Of a stretch of DNA of 64,000 nt, positions 33,001 to 45,016 are shown piece by piece. The notes under the pieces are model-generated. The model was not told the origin of the DNA and made no database searches. It worked only from the letters and a program-made list of their open reading frames with translations. Origin of the DNA: Tipula vernalis (lineage: Eukaryota; Arthropoda; Insecta; Diptera; Tipulidae); NCBI GenBank assembly GCA_958295665.1, contig OY282560.1:258487368-258551367 (forward strand), written 5' to 3'. A program made the position numbers and the translations under genes. Position 1 is the first letter of the stretch. The number at the start of each line of letters is the position of its first letter.

Positions 33001-33084
33001 ATTTGTTTACCATAGAAACGAACGAAACCTTTCAAAACCCATACAAAAAAAAACTGGATTTTTTACTGTATTTAGTCAGTCAGG
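33001..33084 (+). repeat. Direct repeat, left copy
   Basis: TTTACCATAGAAACGAACGA to GGATTTTTTACTGTATTT, closely matching 34639-34721 in the same orientation. It flanks 1.55 kb of DNA. Confidence 0.7.
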
Positions 33085-34315
33085 ATGCGAATATCAGTCC
33101 AAAAATGTGTGATGTGCGAGTGCGAACCGGAAAGTAATAGTATTCGTAAAATATATGTGTATGCGAGCAAAAACACTTATCATATGGAAAGAAAAGCAAT
33201 ACGAAATAGATGTAGTCTTACTTTGGGAATTTTACAACAACAACGCCGCATATTATCATTCCGGAATGAATAGTTTCAAAGCAAATTTTTGTAGGTGAGC
33301 CAATCTCTCACGTCCCGAAGCAAGTTTTGTGTACAACGGACTGTGTGTTTATAATCAATTATCTCGTCACATAAACCCAAGCTTTGTGGCTTTTGATGAA
33401 TTAAAATTATTTTAACTAATATTGGATATCAAGACACAGGTAATCTGTGCGATCAACACACAGTAACCTGTGGATCAGCGTGAATTTTATTATAATTTAT
33501 TCCTAAATAGTTGAGAATACCCTTCCTTTCTTATTTCGAATAGAAGAGTACCGAATATTTATTTATCAATTTATATTATTTGTAGTTTAGACATTAGAGC
33601 AGATAACGCTACGTTAGAGTTCGGATTGCGTGAAGGTATGTTTGGTTAAAGCAAGTCAAGTTGCAGGTATTACTTTTCTAAATTTTAAAAAATTTACAAC
33701 TGTACGATTGGCTGGAACTCAAAGAGGTCCCGCACTCAATGTCGCAATGGACACATGGCGCAAGCCAGTGATTCAAATCTAATAGGCATAAGTGTACTGC
33801 ATCCTTAGCTAGCAAACTGAATGAATTTGGACTAAGGCATGGGTGAAAGACTAACGACCCATCAAGTTTAGAAAGTCTGGCGAGAACTATAAAACCCCCG
33901 AAGGATAAACCATAGGAGAAAGAAAATGTGAAGTCAAATGCGGGTGTCGCTCTAGCAATAACTATGTAGATTTCTGGTATAATTGAGCTGTAAGAATTGC
34001 GAATTTTTCTGTGCCGCACAATTGATCATCCAACATGCCGCAACCTACCGCAAATGGAATGCGATAGAACAAGCAGTATCCAGAAGTAAAGACTGCAATT
34101 GGGGCTGCAACAGAATAGTCCTACAACCAATAACCTGTAGAATATTACGTTAAGCTGTAATAAACAAAATAATTTAATTTAAAAATTTATCTTAAATTCA
34201 ATAAACACCAAACACTTACCATTGTGAAGGATCTTCGATAATTTACTAATAAAAAAACAAAAATCATAACGCACCATAAAAAAAGCATGTGCGACTTGTG
34301 AAATTTGGGAATGTA
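33085..34315. other. Non-coding DNA between direct repeats
   Basis: A relatively GC-rich patch at 33700-34120 with no recognised domain in any frame. The 62-residue frame at 33085-33273 (with a CVMCECEP start) has no recognised family and no context. Confidence 0.4.
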
Positions 34316-34486
34316 AGTGCGAGTTTACGACCATTTTCTGAAGAAAAATTTTCAACAGGCAACCAATCGACGTAGTTTATTTTGTAAACAAATTTCCCCT
34401 TCCGAACATAATTCCTTTGTTTTCCATTTAAAATATATTGAATCTGCTGAAAATTTTTCTTCAGAAAATGGTCGTAAACTCGCACT
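34316..34486. repeat. Foldback element, perfect 39 bp arms
   Basis: Positions 34316-34354 (AGTGCGAGTTTACGACCATT onward) equal the reverse complement of 34448-34486 exactly, with a 93 bp loop. The overlapping open frames on both strands result from this symmetry. Confidence 0.82.
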
Positions 34487-34638
34487 AAGCAGCAAAAAAT
34501 TTGAGCTGATTTCGCCCGATTCAATTATTTTTGATACTTGCGATGACAAAAATGCACTAACACAAGTAAAATATTTGACACAACACAATCGCAAAAAGTA
34601 TATTATACACCGTATACGTATACGAAACTAAAACGAAT

Positions 34639-34721
34639 ATTTGTTTACCATAGAAACGAACGAAACGTTTCAAAACCCATACAAAAAAACCTGGATTTTT
34701 TACTGTATTTCTTCAGTCAGA
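34639..34721 (+). repeat. Direct repeat, right copy
   Basis: Second copy of 33001-33084, with a few substitutions and a 2-base shorter A run. Confidence 0.7.
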
Positions 34722-35521
34722 ATAGAAAATTACGTTAATTTTGCGATTCACGTTATTAACTGTTTAAAAAATCGTAAGTTAGAAAGCTACATTTTCCAGA
34801 ATACAGCTGCAGGCTAACAAAATAGAAACGTTACACCGATTTAATGAGATATTTTATTTATAATTTTAATTTAATTAATTTTGTTTCAATAAGTAATTTA
34901 TTTATATTTTATTTTATTATCAAAACGAACGTTTTAAAAAGTGCCGATCGAAAATCCGTATTCAACTAACTAAAAATATTGATTTGTTGTGCACTCAAAG
35001 TATATAGTACAAATGAAAGCAAAAGAAGCTATTGTATTTATCGATAACTTTTTAATGGTAGCGGACTAAATTAAGATGTTTTCTTGGTCCAGTAATTAGT
35101 TAAAACACTTTAATTGACTTTAATATTTAATATAAGTTTATTTAATTTGATTTTTAACCGTTCGGCGTTTAATTTTGATACCTTCGCTTAGCTGAGTTGG
35201 AGTTGGTGTTCATGGCAATGAGGTTGGAACTAGGTTTTCGTTAAGTCATTTTAAACTAAACGAAGCTAGTGGAATTGAGAAGAGTTGAAAATCAAACTGG
35301 CGAGGCGAATATATATAGTATTAGGGATTTTTATTGTTACCGCCATAAAAAAAATATTACTTTAATTATATACAGCAAAAAAATATTGACAAAAAATTAA
35401 GAACGCTATACAAAAGTCCTATGTACCTTGCTGTAACACTTTCAACTCAACCTAACTCACTTCCATGGAAACGATCGACGCCATTTTGAAATTTAATGAA
35501 AACCTATTTTCAAATCCAACC
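34722..35521. other. AT-rich intergenic DNA
   Basis: No gene or repeat recognised. Confidence 0.55.
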
Positions 35522-36014
35522 TAATACCCTTGACAGACTAGGGATTAGCTAAGCGCGATTAGTGAAACAACACATTTGCTTTGACAGACTAGGGATTAGT
35601 TTCCTAGGGGCAGAGAAGTTAAATACTATGGTGATTCCTTGAAATATAGCTAGTAAACGAACTGGATTCATTTTAATTCAATATTTCTAAAGTGTATACA
35701 TTAAAACACTCTAGATTTTCTTTTCATAAACATAACCTCAAAATTTATTCAGTACAAATTATTTAAGATGTCATTGATTTTATAAATTTTATCGTAAACT
35801 GACGCTTACACTTTCAGCAATGTTGAAATAATTATTTCGTATTGTAGAACCACTATACCATCACTAAACCCAATACAACGAGATAAAATCAAAATTTTCA
35901 AAATTTTTTCTATTAGTCACTAATCTTCAAATAAAACACACTTGCCACACTACAGCTAATCTCGAAAAAATCACTAATCGCGCTTAGCTAATCCCTAGTC
36001 TGTCAAGGGTATTA
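35522..36014. repeat. MITE with perfect 44 bp terminal inverted repeats (493 bp)
   Basis: The arm 35522-35565 (TAATACCCTTGACAGACTAG and on) is the exact reverse complement of 35971-36014. A partial second copy of the arm (TTGACAGACTAGGGATTAG) sits at about 35581-35600. A TA is present at both outer ends and may be the target duplication. Non-coding. Confidence 0.88.
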
Positions 36015-37079
36015 CTCAACCTCGTTCATGGAAAAATTATATTACGTTTTTCACAAGATAATTTATAATTGGTTCATGTACTTAAACCTAGGTGGATATT
36101 ATAATAAAAATATTGATACCAATTAAATATGAATTTGACTCTAGATGTCTATGGTGTTCTGCGGTGTTTCTATCTAACTGTAATACAGAAAAGAAAATAT
36201 AACACTTTGTATGAGTAAACGTCAAAGTTTTAAGAAAGCAAATAAATTATTTTTGGTTACTTTTTCAATTATTTTAAATTATAAATTGTTATTTAATAAA
36301 GATAAATATAAATTAAGGCTACAATTAGCATTAAAGGTAAGTATTTTTATGATATAACCTTACATAATATATGATTATAAGTTTACTACATGAATTTATT
36401 TTTTTTTTAGGTTAGATTTACTATTGCAAAACATCAACAAGTATTTTCTAACTTTCAGGTAAGATCTTATCAGTTATCAGAGAATGGAACGAGCGAAATC
36501 AAGCGCAATCGAAAAATGACGTAATATAATATTTTATGTTTGTTCGTTTTGAAAAAAATATAAAATTAAATTGTCCGCTTTTGCTTCCCTGCGATCAATG
36601 ATCATGATCATGATCAATAACGGTGATGCTTTCTTATCCCTCACCGTGATCATCACTTTATACCATAGTTCGTAAAAAAAGAACGAAAAAAATGCGAACA
36701 TTGTAATTTACTTCTATAAAAAACAAATTAAAAAAACCGAAGATTTCTTTTTTTTTGCTTTATACTTCTGTTTCATGTTTTTAACGTGCCATCTCAAACA
36801 AAATTTCTCGATTGCTCACGCAAAGTACAACTGGGTTGTTTCATATTTTTTTCGTTTTCGTTTGTTCGTTTCGTTTGCTTGTTTGCTTTTTTTTGCTTGC
36901 GTGCTGTTGTTTGATTCTTCAGTAATTTTGATAAATTCAATTTTTCCTAATTGAGTTCCTACTTAATTTACAATAAAAATTGTAAATTAATTTGTAAGTG
37001 TATGATATACAGACCGTCTTTCAAGATTAAAATTTCATGTAGAATGAAAACGGAAATCTAAATTTAATTTTGGAAGAAG
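36015..37079. other. Intergenic DNA with overlapping GATCATGATC palindromes
   Basis: A short palindromic run of GATCAT units lies at 36593-36625. The rest is AT-rich and unrecognised. Confidence 0.5.
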
Positions 37080-37790
37080 TTCTGCGGTTTGACCAATTAG
37101 GAAGGAACATCATTATTTCTTCACCGATTATGATGAAATTCAGCATATACGATGGAAACGGGATTCTAAAACGATTTTTGGATCAAGTTCTGGAATAGGG
37201 CCAAGTAGGATTTAATTTAGCTATTTCTTAACGGAGTTTAGAGCAATTTGACATGTGGTTTGGAAATAATGAGATTTTTAAATGAAGTTCTGGAATATGG
37301 CCAAGTAGGATAGAACTTGGCTATTTTTAAACGGATTTTATTAAAATGTGACATGTGCATGGGAAATAGGATTTTAAAATGATTTTTAGATGAAGTTCTG
37401 GAATTTGGCCAAGCAGGATAGAATTTGGTTATTTCTTGAAATGGGATTATTAAGTCATTTTTGGATGAAGTTTTGGAATAAGGCCAATTAGGATAAAACT
37501 TCGCTATTTTTAATCGGATTTTAGAGAAATATTTAGATGAAGTTCTGGAATATGGTTATATGGCTATTTTTAAACAGATTTTAGTAAAATTTGCCATGCG
37601 CGATGGAAATTTGATTCCAAAATGATTTTTGGAAGAAGAATGACTTTTAAACGGTTTTTAGAGAAATTTGACATGTGCTTTGGAAATGGGATTCTAAAAG
37701 ATTTAAAGATGAAGTTCTGGAATATGGCCAATTATGTTAGAACTTGGCTATTTTGTAACGGGTTTTAGTGAAATTTGAGATGAGCATTGC
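37080..37790 (-). repeat. Tandem array of the ~108 bp unit, inverted orientation
   Basis: About seven copies of GATGAAGTTCTGGAATATGG..AATTTGACATGTGC, the reverse complement of the units at 9016-9720. Divergence between copies is greater than in the first array. Confidence 0.8.
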
Positions 37791-38079
37791 CGTTTATATG
37801 TTGCCTGTTACCATAGTCTTCCTAAAAGCTCATCATTTGAAAAATTATTGTCACCTGCTCTTATTTTCATTTTATTAAATAATTCAGGCGGTTTCTGAGT
37901 GCCTAACTCAGTCGTGCTTAATAATTGTTCCATTCTCTCTTGAGCGGTCAAGGATTTACTTTTTATGAGGACTGACTTGACAAGTTCAGATATATATGTG
38001 TTTGTTTAAATAAAAGCTGTGTACCTTATCTAATTCCAACCAATAAAGCAAATGATACTTTCCGATAGTTCTAAAATTG

Positions 38080-38370
38080 CGACAATTGGTCTTATACGTA
38101 TCGTTCGTTAAGGACCAATACCTTCTATCATCCATTTTTGAAATTGAATTAAGATAGCGGTTACGTATAATTTTTAACAATATTTTAACGAGGTTTTGAT
38201 CAAATATTTTTTGAAACTTTAGTCAAAAGTAATTTGTTTCAAAATTTAATGTAATATTTGAGAAATTGTTAAGTTTTAGCGCCTTCTGTAAAATTCATAT
38301 TTTGCATGATAGGAGGTATTGGTCCTTAATGATCGATATGTAAATCTGATAAATAGACCGATTGCTATTT
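38080..38370. repeat. Inverted-repeat element with ~80 bp imperfect arms
   Basis: TTAAGGACCAATACCTTCTA near 38107 pairs with TAGGAGGTATTGGTCCTTAA near 38310. Homology extends on both sides with mismatches. A decayed MITE. Confidence 0.6.
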
Positions 38371-38549
38371 TAAATATTATTTGAACATTTTTGAGGAACT
38401 ACTTCATGCGAAGTTTACTGACCGGACCATTAATTTAATTTCATCTAAATACCGTGTTTTTTGGAGCAAAGATCTACCATTTCCAATTCAAATAATTTTA
38501 GTGAATATGTTTATGAATCACTAAATTCCGGAAGCGATGTTGATGATTT

Positions 38550-38956
38550 AAGGTGGATTTATATTATCAGTTCCTTTCAGTTCCTACTCGTATCGTGTCA
38601 GACATCATCAATTTATACTATCCATACCTTTCAATTCAGGCATTTTCTTCGTATGATTATCATTATATATTCGTATATTTGGGTTACATATAGAGTAAAG
38701 ATAACACACAAAAATACAAAAATGTTTTAGTAGCAATTTACAATTTTTGTTTGTTTCGCTATTCTTTCGTATTTTTTCGCCTTCAGATATCAGACAAAAC
38801 ATTCTTTTCAACAATATGTGTCTGTGTCGGTACGAGTAGGAACGGATAGGAAAGGATAATATAAATACTCCTGTAGAAAATATATGTAACAATGTTTTTT
38901 TTGTCTGACACGATACGAGTAGGAACTGAAAGGAACTGATAATATAAATCCACCTT
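38550..38956. repeat. MITE with perfect 55 bp terminal inverted repeats (407 bp)
   Basis: The arm 38550-38604 (AAGGTGGATTTATATTATCA onward) is the exact reverse complement of 38902-38956. A third, degenerate arm lies internally at about 38827-38873. TTA is found outside both ends if the repeat is taken to begin at AGGTGG, which would fit a 3 bp duplication. Confidence 0.88.
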
Positions 38957-39419
38957 TATACTGACTTTGCTAAAGCTGTCGGCAAAGTTATAGGGCCTGT
39001 TTAGACGATGTATAGAATATCCATGTCGTCGTCTTAGGATTATTATTGTCTATGTCCAATTTTTGGTCAAATTGAGTTATATACGGAGCTAGGGTAAAAT
39101 GATCACGAAGAATTCAAATTTCCCATCGAAATTTGGCTATCTGCAACCGTTTCGCAGATTTTTTTTTTAAATTTAACTATTTCCTATAATTTTTTCGTTT
39201 GTTATATGTACTTTGTTTTGCCTGTATTCTTGAAATCCGGCTTGTTTGTCTATCTCCATAGAAAACCTGTGTAAAAATTGTTGTTTGATTATTTTTGGTA
39301 TGATTTTGTCTATATCATTCTACATTCGTTTCGCGTAAATATAGCGGAAAGTTTAGTTTTTCGTGATCGAAAGAGAGACGAGTACATAATATATACACAG
39401 TGACAACATTTCTTCACAG

Positions 39420-40323
39420 AAATTGAAAGATCTCTCAGACATGCTTGTCTACATGCCACCGCTTGATCAAGCGTTTTACAAAAACGTAATTAAAAATTGC
39501 AATGAATGTTCCTCATCTCATAACGGTATACAGCCAATTCTAGTTAAACAACGAAAAACTAAGAACACAAGGCTTGAACAGCCAATTCAGATCAAACAGC
39601 GGGCAACTAGGAGCACGATTAATGTGGGAAAAGGAGCCAAGCAAAAAAAAGGGTAATTTCGATATATTATTTCAATCTAATGAATTTTATTTAATTTATT
39701 TGTTTATTTTATTTAATGGATTTTATTATGTTTTGATGTTTTAATAAATGAAGTTTATAATTTTGTTTTATATTATATTGTTTCTACTTTAACATTGGTT
39801 GATGGTCAAAATACTAATTTTTTTTTTTTTTTTTTTTCGAATTACGTGGATGTGGATGAATTATTGTTGACGTAGACAAGCCATTCAAAAAAGGCGTACC
39901 AAAATTGGACATAGACAAAAGTGGTAAATTTAAATCATAAATAATTAAAATACTACTTGAGTTTGAAGTGCGAAACTTTGCGATTAAGATCTGTACATGG
40001 AAATGCAATTCAAATGCCGTTTTCTCCTATATAGACAAAATGGACATAGACAAGAATAATCCTAAGGCGGCATTGAATCTTCCTCATTTCTTACTTCTTT
40101 CCCTATAAAAATATTCCAATAATTATGTTGAATAAAACATCAACTCCATATTTACACAATCTGTTTTGAGCTAGAGGCTCATTCACAATAGATTATGCAA
40201 GATGAGGTATTGATTATAAATTCGATTAATTTTATCCTTTGCAGAAAACCAATTCCCAGATGTTTGAATTGTTCCAATCGAAGCGATCAAAAGGATTTAT
40301 TTCGGCTTACTCAAAAGTCATAA
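39420..40323 (+). CDS. Possible two-exon gene, unrecognised
   Basis: An open stretch 39420-39652 follows a pyrimidine-rich CTTCACAG and ends at a GGGTAATT donor. A second begins at 40245 after TTTATCCTTTGCAG. Joined in phase they give about 100 residues, with two similar segments (QPILVKQRKTKNTR, QPIQIKQRATRST) and a C-x2-C (RCLNCSN). No start ATG is evident upstream and I recognise no family, so this may be two internal exons or chance. Confidence 0.25.
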
Positions 40324-40964
40324 CATCGATGTACGGCAACATTATTAGGAAATCTGTAACAAATCGTTCCGCGAGTTTTGTAGCGTTCCATTTGGCTCGA
40401 TCTCGAAGATTTGATGCGGTTTGCGCATTGTTGTTGTTGCACTTTTTCCTAATGCAATTTAAAATTAAATAAAAAAAATTAAAAAAAAAAATGATTACGT
40501 TCGGCTGACTCGAAAGTCATAGCCAACCAAAGAGGGCAAACTCATGGGCAAAGAGGTAAAAAACTAGGAAATCACATCATACAGTGTATAATTTGTCAAA
40601 TCAGACCCACATACCGCATTCAAGTTATATAATTTTGTTTTTATTGACACTGTTGTGCACGTAGGTTAACTCTGATTTAAGCAATATCATCAATCATGTT
40701 TCCACCAACATTGGGAGAGCGCAAGGTTCGAATTTGAGGCACCTTCTATTTCTTTATTTTATTAATGACATTTCAACTAATATTGGTAGTGAGGTTTTGC
40801 TTTTTTGCTAACGGTTTTTATTATACCGATCCATTAATTCTATTTCTGATTGTATTATTTTGCAATCTGATTCGGAGAATCTCTGTATGTTGGCTATTTA
40901 TGAATGAAAATAAAGTAAGGACTGCGACACATATTTTTGTTCTATTTTGTTCACTTCTGAATGA
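40324..40964. other. Unrecognised intergenic DNA
   Basis: TTCGGCT(T/G)ACTC(A/G)AAAGTCATA is present at 40301 and again at 40500, a short diverged duplication. No gene recognised. Confidence 0.45.
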
Positions 40965-41223
40965 ATTCTGTGGTCACAAGGCATAACCGCTTAAGTCGAC
41001 TTAAGACAAAAATAATTTTCAGTGTGTAACGTTTCCTAGCTCTTTTCTAACTTCACTAAATGATTGACTTAAGTGGTAAAGCCTTGTGGCCAAATGCTGT
41101 GGTCGCAAGCCGTAGTAGCTTTAGTCGGAAAAAACGAAAATGAATTTAATATTCAACTTTTTCTACGTCTCTAGAAAAATTATCAAATTTGACTTAAGCA
41201 GTTACGCCTTGTGACCACAGAAT
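40965..41223. repeat. Dimeric MITE (two ~130 bp inverted-repeat units)
   Basis: The outer arms ATTCTGTGGTCACAAGGC and GCCTTGTGACCACAGAAT are inverted over 33 bp with two mismatches. In the middle (41064-41128) a right arm (GACTTAAGTGGTAAAGCCTT) is followed directly by a left arm (GCTGTGGTCGCAAGCC), so the element is two units head to tail. Confidence 0.75.
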
Positions 41224-42727
41224 TGTTAGTAAATAATTTTTTAATGGTATACAATATTTGTATTCGATGCCAAACGGATATTACAATATGTATGTTTTGC
41301 ATTCTGCTCCCTATTCAGATCGAAAGAAAGGAGAAAACATTTAAAATTAATATAAAAAGAACACAAAGAGTAGTTTGGGACGATGATATTAATAATTAAC
41401 CTTTCCGATTCAGGCGAGCTGAATGTCTAGACATCGATTTTCGTCGCAAAATTATTCAATTGAGAATTACCGAAAGGCAATAGTATTGGTAAATGCGTCT
41501 ATTGTTCGAATGTCCGTTTTTTTAGTTGTTCATTTAATATGATGCAAATAATAGAAATAACGTGACGCAAATAACAGTGATAACACTGATAACATAATAC
41601 AAATAAGAGAAATAAACTCAGGAGAGAACGATGTAGAGAATGTTGTATTGAAACGGTGACTGCACTTTATTTTGCTCGTATAGGAATACTCGCACACATA
41701 ACTCAGAGAGAAACAAGAAATTCCAAAAAAAAGAAAATTAAAAACATTACTAATGTGGCCGACGAAGAAATGTGTAAATTAAAAACGATTTATTCATATT
41801 ACTTTTTGGTTTTGCGCTTTATTTAGTTTCGTCGGTTACAATAACAATAGACATAAAAATATGAACTCCTCACGTCAGTAGAAACAGAAAAATGACCCAA
41901 GGCGAGCTGTTGAGGCATCAAAAGGCAGTAATTGGCCTGAGTTTTATACAATAATTATCTGTTTAATAACACGTGCAGTAAAAATACGTTTTTCATAATT
42001 TTTTATTACTTTGTACTTCGGTATATTTTGCAATTTTTATTGTTTAAGAATAATTGAATTTATAAATAAAAAGAGAATGAACAAACCAAATGTAATTCAG
42101 GTTACAACGATAATTGGTTACTTTCGGTTCACAAGTTTAAGATTGGGCCTCACCAGTCGTAACCCATGCTAGCCTTGTGATTTAACAACGAACAGAAATA
42201 CTAAGGTTAACAATTCCAACTTATTGTTAGTTAAGTTTGAATTTAAGTTCGAAAGCACCAAAAAGTGTGAAATGTGAACCAACCGATTCATTTGTTTTTG
42301 ATACTTGCCGTTTGATACACAATCCTCATTTTACGACCAAAATCGATGTCGTGGTGTGAGTGTTGGAAGTAGCAAATGTATAATTGTTTCAAATTGCCTT
42401 TGTGGGAGTTTAATACTGAAAATAGAGTAATTTTGTGGGGTGTAAGGAATGATAGAGCATGAATTATCATTAAGAAATCTTGAAGTTTGATAATTCCTTA
42501 AATATCTTTTCTAAAGCCCTACTGTTTGTAACTTTTACGAGTTATTTGTTGCCACCATTTGACGATATCAACGGTCGATTGATTAAGTGACTCTGCGCAT
42601 ATATGGCCGCGGAAATTTTAATATGAAAGAGTCATAGAAGATACAAAGTGAACAACGAGCTTCACCCAAAAATGTGTTTCAGAAGTTTTTTATGGAGTGA
42701 ATCAATATTGATAAATGAATATAAACA
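41224..42727. other. AT-rich intergenic DNA
   Basis: No gene or transposon recognised. ATAACA/CAAATAA short repeats at 41540-41610. Confidence 0.5.
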
Positions 42728-43413
42728 TTCTGCGAAAGTAAAGAAAACTCCGGTAACACTTTGATAAAACCTCGTTAAATATATTACCTTAAATTAAAAA
42801 TGCAAATTGCAATTTATTTGTAATATAATCACAAACTTTATGGTTATAGTAATACCAACCAGACTGATAAGATTCGCCATAAAATTAAATTTATTTTAAA
42901 AAATACTATTTGTTACCAGTACTAATTGTTTTTACTTAGTATGCAGTGCATTAAAGAGATAGTGGCTTTTTTATTCCTATTTCCCATAAGTTGCCTTCAC
43001 AGTGGCGGTTCAAACATGCACGAATCTTTGGAACATGTTCACTTGACTATATAAAACAAGTAATAATATTTATAACACATTCAATAAAGGTAGATCTATT
43101 TCTTTCACAGATGCCCAATACTAGAAAAATATTTAAAATCTGCAAAAAAAGAAGTAGCGAAGAATGAAGCGTTTCGAGATTATTTAATTATTAAGAATAT
43201 AATCATTCCACCAGATGAACCTAATTTTGCATTGTTAAACAATGTACCGTTAAGAGATGGTCTCATTAAAGTCTATCACGATTCTTCTATAGTTATTGTG
43301 GTAAGTCAAACATCTATTTGAGAACAGTCTACCTTAAGATCAAGGAATATTAATCCATTAATTCGTAGCTATTCGTGTTGTCTCGAAGAATATTTTAAAA
43401 AATTTTGTGACAA
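42728..43413 (+). pseudogene. Peroxidase promoter plus 5' exons, truncated duplicate
   Basis: This segment is a direct-orientation copy of 54570-55274, the promoter, exon 1, intron 1 and half of exon 2 of peroxidase gene 1. The signal peptide (MQCIKEIVAFLFLFPISCLH, ATG at 42941) and exon 2 start (CPILEKYLKSAKKEVAKNEA, from 43111) remain. The exon 1 splice donor is lost and replaced by a stop after HVHLT. A deletion in exon 2 (VVSQTSI then stop) removes the frame, and homology ends abruptly at about 43413. The TATA box of gene 1 is not conserved here. Not functional. Confidence 0.88.
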
Positions 43414-43740
43414 AATTTCCCAATTAACGAACAGCTTCTGCCATCTATCCTGGAATTTATATAGACACAGCACACGAATGCAGCCAAATGTGAGGCACCA
43501 CTCACACACCGCGAAATACTTTATTCTCTCTTTTTGAAATAAATAAAGCATAGGACCAGTTTTTTTCTGATTCGGTTTAGATTTAATTCTGGTCATATAA
43601 TCATTGATACGCAAATGTTAATCTATATGGTATGCCTTTGGATGGCAGTATAATGTAGTTGGTTGTTTTAATCTAAATTCAATGTTTTCAACTTTAAATT
43701 TAACGTAAAGTATTAAATGAGGAGTTAAACTACAATTATT
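43414..43740. other. Short unrecognised segment
   Basis: Between the end of the peroxidase duplicate and the LINE tail. No feature recognised. Confidence 0.5.
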
Positions 43741-43995
43741 TGATTTTTTAATTTTTTTTTTTTTTTTGCTCAAAATAACGCTTGACTAATCAAGTATTAT
43801 ACACTCAAACACGGATATGGTGTCATTTTTCTCGTACATAAAGAGGAGAATATTTAAAATTAGACAAACAATTAGACAAACAAAATTACACATAAAAATT
43901 AAAAAGAAATTTAAAAAAAAATATTTTCAGGTCGAAGCATAATGTTGCTTCAACCTACGTTTAAAGCTACCTTTGCTTAAGAAAACGTCGAAGAG

Positions 43996-44187
43996 TCAAT
44001 TTTTATTAATACTCTTGGACATCATGTTGATTAGTTCATTGTCACCATAGTTTATTCTGTCTTTATATAAATGAAGGAACTTCTGACTTCTTAAATTTCT
44101 ACTCGGTGTATTTATCTTAATTGATCCCGGTACAGAAGGAGCATCGATTTGATCTGTACGGTAAATTTTGGTCATAATCGAATCCAT
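43996..44187 (-). pseudogene. LINE ORF2 C-terminal tail
   Basis: NTPSRNLRSQKFLHLYKDRI then NYGDNELINMMSK matches the conserved (T)R.....F..P..R(T)NYG....I basic tail after the reverse transcriptase of many insect LINEs. Confidence 0.65.
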
Positions 44188-44326
44188 TATTCCACGTTAT
44201 ATAGCGTATAAACTTATTTTGGACACTCTCGATTTTTTGGATAGGTTCGTCAAAAAAAGGACACCAGACGTTGACAGCGTATTCAAGTAGAGACCTGACG
44301 TAGGCATAATATTAAAGCACATGTTT

Positions 44327-45016
44327 TCAACGAAGGTTAACCCCTAGGTCTTTAATCTCGAATACTTTTTGTAAAAATATACCATTAATTTGATATTGTT
44401 CTATAACAGGGTTAACTTTCCGATGGAACGATAAACTCTTACACTTGTTGATGTTGAGACTAAGAAGGTTAGACTCACACCATTTCGCTAGATTGTCAAT
44501 GTCTTCTTGCAGCTTATTGGTATCGCCGATGTTTTCTACTGTTTTATACATTTTGAGATCATCTGCAAGCATTAAAACCTTAGAATTCTGTATTACTTCA
44601 GTAATGTCGTTAATGAAAATTATAAAGATTCAAGGACCAACATGAGAGCCTTGCGGTACCTCTGAGGTAGCATTAATTAATTCTGATATTCTATTACTTA
44701 GCTCAATATACTGAATGCGGTTACTCAAATATGATCGAAACCACGCAACAAACTGTTTAGTAAAACCAAATCTGTATAACTGTTCCAACGTTTTACAATG
44801 ACTGATGGAGTCAAAGGCTTTCGTAAAGTCATTTTCTTTAAGTGTTGCTGGTGAATACAATAAGATTTGTTGATGTTGATCTTTATGGTATGAAACCATG
44901 CAGACACTGTGACATGAATCGAGGAACCAATGATCTAAATGAGTTGCATAATACCAGCTCAAATAATTTTGGTTTTGAAGATATTGAAGTAATTCCTTTG
45001 TAACAAGAAACATCAT
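44327..45016 (-). pseudogene. LINE reverse transcriptase
   Basis: The first frame has FTKAFDSISHCKTLEQLYRF, WFRSYLSNRIQYIELS and SEVPQGSHVGP. After a stop and short gap comes VLMLADDLKMYKTVENI (the active site, LADD in place of F/YADD), then CESNLLSLNINKCKSLSF. Order and spacing are those of a non-LTR reverse transcriptase. Confidence 0.85.

Noticed and set aside
34264..34631. Overlapping ~100-residue frames on both strands
   Set aside because: They are produced by the perfect inverted repeat 34316-34486; the same residues appear in opposite-strand products.
36593..36625. GATCATGATC run as a regulatory site
   Set aside because: A short simple-sequence palindrome with no gene nearby; chance or microsatellite origin is sufficient.
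38461..38730. 89-residue frame with a plausible acidic N-terminus
   Set aside because: Most of it crosses the 55 bp arm of a MITE, and removing the MITE gives an immediate stop.
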